A DNA stretch of 64,000 bases from Phalacrocorax aristotelis (Eukaryota > Chordata > Aves > Suliformes > Phalacrocoracidae): positions 17,236,582 through 17,300,581 of the forward strand of contig NC_134311.1 of the NCBI RefSeq assembly GCF_949628215.1, read 5' to 3'. Within the stretch, counting starts at the first letter, position 1. Every line of letters begins with the position of its first letter. A model generated the notes under the pieces. It saw nothing but the letters and a program-made list of their open reading frames with translations, ran no database searches and was not told where the DNA came from. Both the position numbers and the translations under genes were made by a program. Shown piece after piece: positions 10,851 to 22,480 of the stretch.

Positions 10851-11571
10851 GTACGTATCGTGCCCCTTCCCGCAGCCCCCGACCACCCCCTCCCCACTCG
10901 CCTCTCCCCTTACCGGGCCGGCCTGGGGACGCTTGAGCTGGGGGGCCGCGGTCGGTGCCCACACCGCTCGCTCCAGGAGCAGCATCCTCCGCCCTGCCCG
11001 TCCATCCCCTGGGCTGCTTTTGCGTTGTTCCCAGTGCTTTCGTGAGGCGGGCGGTCACCCCTCGGCAGTAGCTGCTCTTGTCCGAGAGCCGGGTCCTTCC
11101 CTGGAAGGTGCGCTTCAGCGGGAAGGCTGCTGTGGGCCAGACTTCTCTCGGAGGGCTGCTTAGGAAAACGGTTTCAGAAACGGTTCAGAGCAACTTGCTG
11201 TAAAGCTGGTCCTTTCTAGCCTTGCTTTTATCACTCCGTTCCTGCCTGGAAAGCCCGGGCTCTGCTGAATGCCCAGAAATCAATTACGCCTCCGAGCTGG
11301 GCAGGGAAAAAGTTGCAGTTCTCATCAGATGGGCCGGTGCAAAGTTGTCTTCCCTCGGAGTATCGTTTTCCTTTCAGACCTCGTTAACACCTCCCTAGTT
11401 TTAGTTTTCACCCCTACGGAAAAGCGTGACATGGTCATTTAATAAGAAAAGCTGAGTTTCTAGACAAAAAAGGTCGTATTCCCGAGTATCAGAATTAACT
11501 GAGCACTCGGTGGTTAGAAAACATTTAATGCTGCTGTTATAACCCGATTACAGAGGTTTGGGTTTGGTTTG

Positions 11572-11597
11572 TTTTTTTTGTTTTTTTTTTTTTTTTT
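11572..11597 (+). repeat. Poly-T tract
   Basis: This is a 26-base T run broken by one G, followed directly by a G run. Simple repeat, prone to length error. Confidence 0.85.
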
Positions 11598-12627
11598 GCG
11601 GGGGGGTGTCGCCTCTATTATTAAACATCTGTATCAACTAGAGGTTTGTGATTTTAGAAATTGGGTCTGTCTGTGTTTTGTTCCTGTATATGTCGATACT
11701 GTGGAACTGAGGAAATTCACTGGGTGAAAATTACTAGATGAACTATATTTATTAATCAGATTTATTACTAACAATCAGAGCACACGGATCTATCTCTGTG
11801 TAAAACACTGGAACATGGCTTCAGCGTGTGCACTTTTCCCCATTGATTTAAACACCCTCTTGTATCCTCAGGTTTCTTAAAATTCTTTATTTTTGTTGTC
11901 CTTTGCCCCCCACCCCCGCCCCGAAATGTCTCTTTGAGGAAGGCCGTTGAACAGGAAAACGATACCCCGAGCCAGCGACCCGTAAGCACATGCCCGAGCA
12001 AAGCGTGGATTCGTTTAATTTCATTTCAGATGTGGAGTTTGTTTTGAAAGTTTCCATGAAACTCTGTTGCGTATTAATTAAACTGCGTGGATGCTAGCAT
12101 AGCTGTAATCATTGTGCGTACCTCCTAAAGAGCAGGAGGAAAGCTGACTCTGAGTTTGGTGGGGATCTTTCCCCCTTCTTAACAGTGCAAATCTTTCTAT
12201 ATTGGACACCGACTTTGTTTTGAGCGACTTCCTCACGCTTAGTTTTATCCTGTAGTGAAACGTGTTAGTGTATTTTCTATTCTCGGGTGCAGAAAACGTG
12301 GTCTCATAAATTACATGCACTTAATGGAATCTGAAATGCACTTTTAATCGCCAACCGAACCGTTCAGACAATACATATTTTACTTCTTGGAGCAGCTCTG
12401 TAAATCTGCAAGATAAAGGTTTTAAAAAGAGAAAGGAAGATAAAAAAGCGATTTGCAGAGTCGCAGGCGAAGTCCGCACAGTTTCTTCCCAGTCGCGGTA
12501 TTAAAGGTGGATTCGCCCAAGAAAACGGGTCGTTTGCAGAAGGGACGCCTGTGAATCGCGTCCGGCTGGGATGGGGCAGCCCTCGCTGTCTGAAGGATGG
12601 GGCAGGGTGCTGCGGCACGGTCTCCCC

Positions 12628-12644
12628 TTTTTTTTTTTTTTTTT
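12628..12644 (+). repeat. Poly-T tract before acceptor-like site
   Basis: This run of T is followed by CTTCTGCAG. It is either a simple repeat or the polypyrimidine tract of a cryptic exon. Confidence 0.75.
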
Positions 12645-12653
12645 CTTCTGCAG

Positions 12654-12800
12654 CGAGACCTACAAAGTCTTGTCATTGACCTTGTTTACAAGGCGACTTT
12701 TGCGCCAGCCGTTATTAGTTGTCTCAACCCGAGTTTTCACCCTCCCGGGACCAGGTGCGTTTGCGTTGGGCAACTCGTTCCTAAGCAAGAAAAGCAACCC
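12654..12800 (+). other. Candidate cassette (poison) exon in PRDM6 intron 2
   Basis: A 16-T tract followed by CTTCTGCAG ends at 12653, an unusually strong acceptor. Donor-like sites follow at 12755 (CAG|GTGCGT) and 12801 (CCC|GTAAGTGAGG, a full match to the U1 core). The longer version is 147 nt. Joined to the C left by exon 2, it reads eight codons and then TGA at 12677-12679, so inclusion would truncate PRDM6. No transcript evidence is available to me. Confidence 0.25.
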
Positions 12801-12829
12801 GTAAGTGAGGAAGGAGTGCGGGGGTTGCG

Positions 12830-13640
12830 GTCCGTGCCATGCCGCTCACCCGCCCGAGAAGAGGCGCAGCAGAGCAGGCTGCAGGCCACCGGTCTGGCTG
12901 GCCCTGCCCGGCGCCCCGGCCGCCCCGGGGTCACGCAAGGAGTGCGTGGGCGGGCGGGCTTTTCAGCCGCTTTGGCTCCGTCCCTCGCTCCCAGGGTTGC
13001 GGCGGAGGCGCCCGTTTGGGGCAAGGGAGGTCGGGCTTGCGGGTGGTGTGAGGAGCCACCGGCTGCCCTTCGAGTTGCTCTTGCTCGGGGGCGCTTCTAG
13101 CTCCGGGCAGCCTCACCGACACTGCCACGGGCGCCTCGCCCGGGTCTCCCCCCACGCGGGGCAGGCACTCGTCCTCAGGGCCCGATCCGGTCCCGAACCC
13201 CCCGCCTCCACCGAGCCCAACAGCTCGGGACGGGCGGCGGGCCCCGGACTGCGGGCTAGCCCTCGGGTTTTAATGTTGTATGTACCTCCTTCGCCAGCCA
13301 AGCGAGCGCTTCGTGCCCCCTCCTTTCCCAGGCGCCCCCCGCCCTGTCCATCCCCTTCTTCTCCGGGGCAGACCGCGTCGTTGTGCCGTGTGTCCGTCCC
13401 CCCCGCCCCGCTCCCCGGGCAGGATCCACCCGCCAGGCTCACCGCCTCGGCAGAGGCGCCCCCAGATTTGGCCGATGTCCCCGGCCACTCTCCGCGCCGG
13501 GAAAGGCCGGGGGGCTGCGGCGCCCCCGGCTCCCCGCCGCGCCCCGACGCCCCCCCCCGCCCCCGGCCCGGCTCCCCAGGGCCCGGCCCAGCCCGGCGCC
13601 GGGCGGCCGCCGTGGGAAGATGGATGAGCGGCTGTTTCCC
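12830..13640. promoter_or_regulatory. Intronic CpG-rich block
   Basis: Dense CG and long Pro/Arg/Ala-rich frames on both strands (up to 309 codons) indicate a CpG island within intron 2, not a gene. Downstream islands near developmental regulators are often Polycomb targets or alternative promoters. Confidence 0.55.
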
Positions 13641-13781
13641 CGTAGCCACACGCCTTGGTCGTCAAATATCCATGAATATGGCACGGTCTTGGGCGAGGGA
13701 AGGGGGTGAGGGCCGCCGAGGAACTGTGGGTTAATTGTCTGTGCGTAATTGTTTTAAATCGAAAGGGGTTTAGTTAGGAGG

Positions 13782-13826
13782 ACAAAAAAAACCCCACCCA
13801 AAACCAGCAACCAAGAAACAAAACCC
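13782..13826 (+). repeat. A/C-rich low-complexity tract
   Basis: A runs separated by CC and CCACCC, in the same style as the tract at 6484-6537. Confidence 0.7.
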
Positions 13827-14339
13827 TAATTAGGGCCCTGCAGTCTTTACTCCCAGGGAAGTAAAGGGGATTATGTTAAAACCCTGATAATGTAGCGCGC
13901 GTCTGGGGACCGTTTTCTTCCCAGCTCAGAATCTGGAAGAACGAGGATATTTCTGGGTGCTGGGGGAGGGGCGCTTGGGCGGCCAGGAGGTGATCTCCTG
14001 GGTCGTGTTTGGGGGGTGCGGGGCCGCTTTGCGCCCGCGTAGACTTGCCCCTCTCTGCCGGGGACAGGCTTTCGCGACGAGAGATCTGCGAGTCCTCTGC
14101 CTTCACCAGAAAGCGCCAACCTGCCACTGTAATAAATATGCTGTGTAAAACTAAAGTGTCACGCGAGCAAGGAGTTTGCACGCCTCTTCCCATTCAATTT
14201 ACGGGGAGACGGTGTATATATAACGTGCCGTGAAGTGGCTCGGCGTGGGGAATATTTTTTTTTTTTTCCTCTAGGCTGCTGGTAACCTGTATGATTTAGC
14301 TATTTTACATCATTAGTTACCCGGCACCCTTAAACATAG

Positions 14340-14660
14340 CGGATAGCCATATATTAGATTGAGGTTAGAGAAGGTGGTGACTGTTTATTTAGGGTGATAA
14401 AATGGTCCATCAGCAGTAATCTCCATCGATATGTGCCACCAGGAGATGAAGGATGAGGGGACAAGCCACAATTAATTGCCCTATAGTTTTGTAGGAGAGA
14501 GTGGAGCCGGTGTGGACTGAACTTCGATCTTCTCTCCCAGAGCCTATTCATCATCTCTACATTGTATATGGGGGTCTCTCAGGGGCAGGGGGCGGTAAGG
14601 TTTATCTACACACAATGTTCTCCTTCCCTTCTGATACCTGACACGGAAATTTAATTCATT
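14340..14660. promoter_or_regulatory. Candidate conserved noncoding element
   Basis: This moderately AT-rich, repeat-free stretch has balanced composition, includes homeodomain-type AATTAATTG and a CATCGAT core, and lies directly before a CpG block. It has the texture of a conserved enhancer, but that is judged by eye only. Confidence 0.2.
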
Positions 14661-14734
14661 CATACCTTCCATCGAAGGCAGGGTAAATCAAACCCATCTC
14701 CGCCCCCCACCCGCCCGCAAAAACAGCCCAAGAG

Positions 14735-15150
14735 CCGCCCCGCGAGCGTAACGGTACCCCGAATCCCCGTCCCACACCGGCGGGCCCGGTCTGGCCATGG
14801 CACGGAGGGGATGGGGCGGGGGCCGCCGGCCCCTGGCCGGGGTGGGCTGGGACCCCGCGGCAGCCCTAGCGTCGGTGCGGACGAAAGCACCGGGCGGGCG
14901 GCGGGGGCTCCGCTTCGCCTCCCCGGGGTCAGTCCCGGGATGGGCCGAGGGAGAGAGGTGGGGCGGGGGGGCGGGTAGAGGCCCGGGCAGGGCCCCGGGA
15001 GGGGTCGGGCGGGGGTCCCGGTGCCAGCCGTGGGTCGGCGCCGGCCGTAGGTCGCCGCCCTCCCGCGGCCGCTCCGCACGGGGCCCAGCGCTGCCGTCCG
15101 GCCCCGGGGGCAGCAGTGCGGGCTCGGCCCCGCTCTCCCCAGCCAGCACC
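14735..15150. promoter_or_regulatory. Intronic CpG-rich block
   Basis: This short CG-dense block is the last one in the cluster around the PRDM6 start. Frames on both strands are composition-driven. After about 15150 the sequence becomes AT-rich for the rest of the window. Confidence 0.55.
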
Positions 15151-16073
15151 TACAACAGATAAGCAAATGAATAAAAGGAACCCTAGGGGAGAGGGCGTCT
15201 GTGTTTCGACCCACGAAAGCCAGCCTCAAGTCGGGCGGTCTGCGAGAAACCTCTATTAATTTCACGCGAAGAGATTGTGTCAGCTCGTCGGTGGGGAAAA
15301 CTGAGGCAGGAGGAACCCCTGATTCCTGGGGAGGCGCCAGCCCTCAGGACACGAAAGGGTAGGGGATCACCCAGCCCACCCGCCCTCTTAGCTGGGTACC
15401 CAGGCCCAGCCAGGGACGCAAGGCCAGCTGCAGTGATTTATACTTGCAAGTGAGTAATACCGTGTGAAATGATGGCCACTTACACCGGATACCTGCATGC
15501 TTGTGGTGAGTTATGAAGCAGAGGGTCAGAGGCCACCCTTCTTTAATACCAGCAAACTGCAGGTATCCAGTATAACTGCACCTTTGAAGCATATTATTGC
15601 CGGGACAAAAATGTATTTCTTTCATTTATTGTTACAGCTGGTTTGCTGGTTAAAACACTATGTTGGACACTACCTTTCACTGAAAAAAGTTTTCTCAGAT
15701 TTCCTTTAAAATATGCGGTGGTGGTATTATTTAGGTCGGAGAGTCTTTAGAATTATATTTTGGGGGCAATGATGTGCCCTTTCCATTTTGCTTAGGTTTA
15801 GTACTTTTAAACATACTTGCATGGAGTTATAGCACTGGCATTACACTGTGTTCATTTTTATGGAGGCAAATAAACGATAGCATATTGCAGTCCTCCCAAG
15901 GGAGCCATACCAAACAGCTCCACTAGGAAATTGTTTAATTTTTTCCTTGCTTCTTCCTTGCCTTAATCCTCCCATCTATAGAGCATGAAGGTATAAAGCA
16001 AGAAACCGATCTCCTTCCAGAGTCTGGCTGCATCTGGGCCTGCCATGGAGCATTCCCACTGACCTTACCTTCT

Positions 16074-16100
16074 GTGTCTCCTGATTTTATTAGGAGACAC
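16074..16100. other. Perfect 9-bp hairpin
   Basis: GTGTCTCCT and AGGAGACAC are exact reverse complements separated by a 9-base AT-rich loop. No associated element or known motif was recognised. Confidence 0.6.
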
Positions 16101-19100
16101 TCTTTTCTGGTTGCGGTCCTCCCTTTTTCCATTTTCAGCAAATCCATCAATTTTCTCACATTTCTTGCTTCTTCTTTTCTTGATTTGGGACTTGGCTGAC
16201 ACTATTACAGGCACTGGAATTATTAATTTCAATGGTCCTTGGAGGAGGCCTGTACCCAGGCAGCTGCTTCGTGAGGCCAAAACAGGAGGAAGGGCACAGT
16301 GCGTCCCTCCTTGTTGCCATGTGTGGCAGTCCTCTGGAAAGCTCACACTTGGCCCACTGCGTATATCCCTTTTATGTGAATTATGTGAACTTCCCACACC
16401 CGTGTGGGTCTTAACGCTTGCCATCCCGTTTGGAGACGCTAGGCATGTCAGTGGACCACATCACTCTCCCTCTCAAATCCCCCCCCTTCTTTTCCATGTG
16501 TATTACTAAGCAAGTTGGTGCACTGTATCACATCCTACTTCACAGTATCCATGAAGATGATGCTGTTGATCCTATCTGGGGTAGTCTTGAAGTTCTCCCT
16601 TTTTTCCCCTATCTGATATTAGGGACTTCCTTCCCTTGTCCTCTGAGGCAGAGGAACCCACCACTTACAGTGACAGCCTTTAAATGGGTGGTAGAGCATA
16701 ACTGAAAATGTGCTTGGGTCAAAGCCTTCCACATATCATTACACGAAAGTCAGTCACGGAAGGGGAAAAGATGCACGGTAACTTTTTACTCAAGGCATGG
16801 TAAAATATGTCTAGGAGGGCTTCCACTCCTTATAACATTTATGAGGATTTAAAAAAAGATTTATACAACTGCATAAAAACTAAAGAGAGATGTGTAAAGC
16901 ATGCAACTAAGAATTCTAGTACTGCTTAGTATTAAAGACAGACTCCGTCCCTCTCATCAACAAGCCATACGCCAAAACAATTCCAGAAGAAGTCCTATTT
17001 TCCAAATTTTCAGCTTTGGCAGGACAAAAGGAAAGGAACACAACAGGAGATCAGATGCTGCTGCTGCCCAGCATTAAGACATTACCAGTTTTTTTGGATG
17101 GTGGAAAATAAATATCACTATGTATGTCTTTCTGTAAGGGTAGATGACAGTGACACAGGGTTTGTTTATTCTCTTTTTCGATTTCTTAATTTCTTTTCCT
17201 TGAAAAGATAGAAACAAAACGTTTTAGCCACACTTATGCACAAATATGGTCAGGACGAATTGAAGAAATCCTTTTTCTAGGCAGGTACTGAAAGTTGTGT
17301 GCCTGAAAAGTTACTCGGATCTGGTGGCAGGATGCAGGAAAGTGACACTGAAATTGCCTGAGTAGAATCATGAAGATGCCTTAGCATGTTTAATGTAAGT
17401 TGCTACAGAGACACGGTGTCTCCGGGAAAGCCATTAATAATTAGGTAGTTGGGAGGAGAGTTATGCAACTAAGAGATCATCAAACAGTTCCAATAGGTCA
17501 GATTCAAGGGCCTGCCCTGGGTACTAATTGAGATCATCGTTAGACATTCTCTCTTGAAGCTCTCTGTTTTCCTGTCAGATGTTTTCTTTCTAACTCGCAT
17601 CGTAAGATTCTGGATTTTTAAAGTGTACTCACATCCCAACCAGTTTGGGGCTGGTCCCCCCTCTTCCTCCCCCCCAATTTAAGATCCTTTTCTGTATGAA
17701 CTCCGATGCCAAACTCCAATGCAGCCCCTGAGATCTTTGCATATGCTAAAAACACAGGGCTCCTTGATGACTGGTTTCAAAGAGGAAAGACAAGATGTTG
17801 TGGTGGTACCTCACTTTCCAAACTAGCTGTGGAAACAACAACAGAAACCCTCCTGCTATGTAGTTGCTGCCTTTTATTCATCATGCCTGGGAATGGCTGA
17901 AGGAATATCTGCTGCATAATAATCTTCTCTCAGGACTAGCCAGAAACCTTTTCCCTGGGGTCCTGCAAATCTCATCCTCCAGCCACTTCTAATTGACGCG
18001 GCTGAGCGAGCAAAACCCCTCTGCAGTTGCGGCTTAACCCAACAAAAGAGTCGTTTGCGACAGGGATTATACTGTTCTGTTAAGGAAGGGCTTTCACCCT
18101 CCAGCCAAGAGGCATTTTTTTGCCAATGTAAGCACGGTTCCCACTAGGGGGCTTTGTCCTGTCGCTGCTCGGGTGTGCTGCAGAGCTGGCAAGGGCTCTT
18201 CTTCCCTCCTGCCTGCCTGCCCTTAGGCTGCGTGACATGTTAGGGGTAGCACGGGGTAGAGCTTCATGCGCAGGCCTTCTTCTGCAGGGGCACCCATCGG
18301 GGTAATGCACGGCTCGGGGCTTGCTTGCTTGCTTTCTGTGAACATCTGTAATCGATGTTATGGGTAGGGAACCTGAACAGACGAGCACTGAGTAGGGACA
18401 CATGCGTTTCCTGCAAGACTCAAAGATGTAACTATTTTGAGGGAAATTAGCTTCCACATGTAACTTTCAAACATTTTTCTACTGCTGAATGCATCATTTC
18501 TGTATGGTACAATTTAAAAGAGAATGACAGGAAATAGTGCTTAGAAAGTGTGTCTAAAATTGGAGAATGCAAACAGAGGCCATGTTTTGAAAATGCAGCT
18601 TTTAGTATCCTTTAGCAGCTTTTACTGAATAGAGAGGAAGGTTTCCCTCTGAAGGCTCTGTAGGAAAGAGGCCTACATAATGCATAGTACATCCACCTTG
18701 GAAAGAAGAACAGCTGAGTCAGTCCCCCTGAGAATTGAAACTGTGGTTACAGGCAATCTAGCTAGTCTAAATCTGTGGCTTAGACCAAGAAGCTCCAGCT
18801 TCTGTAGTGAATACTGTGCTTTATTTTTATAAGAATGGCTGTAGGTTGTATGAAACTATTAGGGGAAAGATCTAGGACTTGCTACATGAATACTATGGCA
18901 TGGTTATCATTTTTCCTTTGTATTTCTGGAATATATTCATATGAAACGCTTTACTGTGCTACAAAAGTGAAATGTGCAGAAGATGTAACCTATTTCAATA
19001 GATTTATTGTTATGTTAACGCAGCATACCTCCAGAGAAATGGATTTCCTGAGCATGAAACATTTTCCTGGAAGTTGTACATTCATGGCATGTGCAATAGT

Positions 19101-19968
19101 GTACACTGGAAACATTTAACCAAAATTTTCTTTGCTCTATAAAGCAAAATCACAGTGGGATCTTCCCAAAATAGAGAAACATCATCCATTACTAAGAACA
19201 GCTAGGGAAATTAACATTTTTACAAACTGGTCTTTTTCATGAGGCTGCTTACAAAACCAGACATGCCGTGTTTGTTCTTAGCCTCAGCTACATGTAACAG
19301 GCAAAGAGCATGCATTCCCATTCAATTAAAATTTTCAAACGTGTGCTATGAATCAGTATTATTTGCTACATAATTTCAGTTTAAAGATTAGATCTGGCTA
19401 TAAGAAAGTAAATGTCCACACATGCTCTGATTTGTCAGTCACGAGGTTCTGTTTTATTTATTTTATTTTCTAAACAGAGAGGCATGCACGTACATGTTAA
19501 TGTAAAAAGTAGAGCAAATGTTCATTTAAAATAAGGGTGAAATTAAATCTTTTTCCAGTTCAACCCTTGGGCTGAGCTGTTGTAAGGCAAATGAGAGGGA
19601 CTTGTAAGGCGTTATAACTGTGTTTTAAAATGTCTCACTGAAACATACTGGGATGGTTTAAATGGGCTATTTATTAGTCAAAAAACAAATCTTAAAAAAC
19701 TGAATTAAAATAAATGGCAGGTCTGTGAACACACCAGGGTTGCAAAATGTTTGCACGGTTCCTGCTCAGCCTTTGGGATTTCTTATTAAGCACTTTGGAG
19801 AGATTAGGAAAACCATCCCAAGCAACATGCAGAAGGGTACAGTGTGTTATGAGTGCTGAGCTGCCATGAGGTGGTAGGAAAAGTAAAGAGATCTGCATGA
19901 TCTTGCAGTGAATATGGTGGCAGCCAGCAGCACCATATTGATAGTGTTTTTCCCTCTTTGCCCCACAG

Positions 19969-20276
19969 GATGTGACATGTGTGCCGATAACCGCAATGGC
20001 GAGTGCCCCATGCATGGGCCCCTCCACTCCCTGCGCCGTCTGGTGGGCACCAGCAGCGCTGCTGCAGCAGCCCCTCCACCTGAGATCCCAGAGTGGCTCC
20101 GGGACCTGCCCCGGGAAGTCTGCCTGTGCACCAGCACAGTGCCTGGCCTGGCCTATGGCATTTGTGCGGCACAGCGGATCCAGCAGGGCACCTGGATTGG
20201 GCCCTTTCAGGGAGTCCTGCTCTTGCCAGAGAAGGTTCAAGCAGGAGTCATCAGGAATACTCAGCATCTCTGGGAA
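19969..20276 (+). CDS. PRDM6: PRDM6 coding exon 3: zinc knuckle and start of PR/SET domain
   Basis: The polypyrimidine tract and CCCCACAG at 19961-19968 form a strong acceptor. The first two bases complete Arg175, then 102 codons encode residues 176-277. Cys176, Cys179, Cys187 and His190 form a C-x2-C-x7-C-x2-H motif followed by Gly-Pro, like the zinc knuckle that precedes the PR domain in several PRDM proteins. Residues 205-212 are an Ala/Pro linker. The PR/SET domain starts near residue 224 ([20 protein letters not shown]) and continues through GTWIGPFQG to QHLWE. The exon ends at Glu277 in phase 0, followed by a consensus donor GTAAGT at 20277. Reading through the donor gives unrelated residues and a stop, which supports the boundary. 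Confidence 0.97.
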
Positions 20277-20598
20277 GTAAGTCATCATGATTCCTTCTTA
20301 GTAAAATTTGATTGTTTTGAAGTAGACATTGAGTGTATTTATATGTAGTACCAGCATCATTCACTAGCTGTGAAAAAAAACCAAACACAATTTAGGTAAG
20401 CAGACACAGAGATTTGAAAATGTAGCCCGTACGAGCCAAAGCCTTACTGCGCTAGAAGTAGCCAGAAAACTGGTGGACACCTCAGAGCTCCAGCTGGTTT
20501 GCATAGGAGGAGCAGATTGTTGCGGGTGCTGTGATGTGGAACAGAGAGATGTGGCCAGTGAAGGCTGAAAGTTACAACATAGGGTGCTCTTTGCATTG

Positions 20599-20618
20599 CT
20601 CGTTACCTGGGTAACGAG
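20599..20618. promoter_or_regulatory. RFX-type X-box palindrome
   Basis: CTCGTTACC and its exact reverse complement GGTAACGAG are separated by two bases. The core GTTACCTGGGTAAC fits the RFX dimer consensus GTTnCCnnGGnAAC. It lies about 320 bases into intron 3. Confidence 0.45.
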
Positions 20619-22139
20619 TTGATGGAGCTCTCAGGTCACAGTACCAACTGTATCGTTTTAGTCTGAGTAGCATGTGTAGATTGAGATGGCGTATTGCACC
20701 ATCCCTGTGGCCTACAGACAGTCCAAGAAAGCTGCTGAAACAAGTGCAGGAGCCTATTCCACAGCACTACTACTTGCACAGTGAAGGTATTAGTGCTTGT
20801 TTACAATTCAATTCAACTCTGGTCCTGCAGCAGCTGTGCCTTCCCTTAATGATGCTTTCAGTGCTTTTGTGTGAAAGCCACTTTCAGCTCTCTGAAGGTG
20901 TGCTTTTTTTGTATTTGTCAGCATCTTAGAGAGGGTAACTGATAATTTATATGAAAACATTCAGGCTGTGATAGTTTATTTTTTTCTGTGATGAACACTG
21001 ACTGTGATTTGGTGGAACAGATCATGAACCCATTTATGTATTCCTTCGGGTGTAGAGGGACATCCAGGGCTGTTAATGATCATGACCGTGTATGTTTTCT
21101 CCAGTGAAGCACTGGAGTTTTGTGCTTAGGTATAGTTTGTATGCAGATGCTAACAACAGCGTCTTGTGGTAAGTTAATTTAGAAAGAAAAGACAGTATAT
21201 AGTTATTTTACACACAGATCTAATAATTAATAGGGAACATGTATAATTCCTGTGTATGTCAGTACTTCTTCATACAGAAACAGCCTACTGTCTACCTAGT
21301 TTTTTGCCATTCATTTCTTTTTTGCTTTGTGCTGGGAGGTGTCATTTCTTAGTTCTGTTTAGTCCTCTGTAGCTGCAGCTTCTGCTCACCTCAAGACTAA
21401 CTGCTACGGAGAGTCAGTAGAAACATGCCCGTAGATCTACAGGTGATACTTACTCATCTAGACCAAATCCGAATCCTCAGAATATAAGGGGACGTCCTTG
21501 CTGGTTAGAAACCCGACGAGTCCAGGAAGATGCAAAGAGTGTTTTTGCTGTCTTCAGTGGGTATGCAGTAAAAATGAATGGTTTTTAAAAAGGTATTTGG
21601 TGTTGTGGAGCTGGCATGTTGTGTACAGCACTTGTTCACAGAAAGCCTGTGAATATTTAGGTTGTCAGCTCTTCAGGACTGGTGATTGCCTCTTTTAATC
21701 ATTATGTTCTATTTTTGCATCCTATCTAATATGTGCGACCTCTTTCTATGAGTAGGAGCTCCTATGCATTTCCTATATGCAAACAAGTAGTAAATAACAC
21801 ATCAGGGTCTTTGTCTCAAAGTATTTACCCAAAAGAGCCATTGTGGTGAGAGGGAAATTTTCACATTAAAGTGTAAAAGATCAGTCTCAGAACACACCTA
21901 AACGTGCTCAGTAAAACTGGATGACTTGCAGTCATTGGGACTTTTTTGCTGCCTTCGGTGGGAATGGAATTTCTCCTGTAGAGCAGATATTCATAAATCG
22001 CACTTAAATTTGTTCCTACCAAAGCCCAGTGATTCTAATGAGAGCATTTGGGGATATGTTATTAGCAATTTTTTAAATGGAACACTCTACAATGATGTAG
22101 GGGGCTTTATTTTTTTTTGTTAAGAGGGGTTTTGTGGTT

Positions 22140-22480
22140 TAGTCTCTGCTAATTGGCAGAATATAAAGTAATAAAATAATGAAATAATAAAGCTTGCCAG
22201 ATCATCAAGTTACATAAAGCATTGAAATTTAGCTAAAATAAATGGAGTTAGAGAATTTTACATGATCCTTAAATATACACATTATTAATTTAATTTTTTA
22301 AAATTATGAATCAATTTTATGCAAGTTGTTGCAAATATTGAAAATATCTTTTTAAAATAGGCATGCTGTTTTAGTCTAATTTCAGACTAACTTAAAAATT
22401 ATTTTAAAGCAATGCAAGAAGGAAGATTGCTGGGGGAAAAGCCAAAAGCAAGGAAGAAAAAGATGTTAAGGAAAATAAGA
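22140..22480. other. Very AT-rich intronic stretch
   Basis: AT content is very high, with TAAT, TTAATTTAATT and ATTATGAAT cores and few repeats. It may be a conserved enhancer or simply AT-rich intron. No coding frame is present. Confidence 0.25.

Larger units (their letters stand above)
8830..10960. promoter_or_regulatory. CpG island over PRDM6 promoter, exon 1 and first coding exon
   Basis: CG dinucleotides and overall GC are dense from about 8830 through the first coding exon to about 10960, with a dip around 9300-9480. The flanking DNA is AT-rich. The island contains the leader exon, the 5' UTR intron and the start codon, so it is the best promoter candidate for PRDM6. Edges are by eye. 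Confidence 0.8.
10851..19968 (+). other. PRDM6: PRDM6 intron 2
   Basis: The intron is 9118 bases, from GTACGT to CCCCACAG. Its first half carries two further CpG-rich blocks separated by AT-rich, possibly conserved stretches. The second half (15150-19968) is AT-rich and has no gene or clear repeat. All open frames are short or composition-driven. Confidence 0.9.

Noticed and set aside
12805..13734. Open frame of 309 codons in an intron 2 CpG block
   Set aside because: Same composition effect. Antisense frames are equally open, and there is no family resemblance or phase link to PRDM6.
14213..14224. TATA-like GTATATATAACG in intron 2 as an internal promoter
   Set aside because: A single AT-rich motif, with no start or exon structure downstream that would support a transcript.
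15487..15568. 11-bp inverted repeat (GGATACCTGCA / TGCAGGTATCC) with a 60-base loop
   Set aside because: Short arms with a long loop are expected by chance at this scale, and no element boundaries were seen.
19692..20288. Minus-strand 198-codon frame over exon 3
   Set aside because: It covers the reverse complement of the PRDM6 exon and its flank, and the residues match no family.
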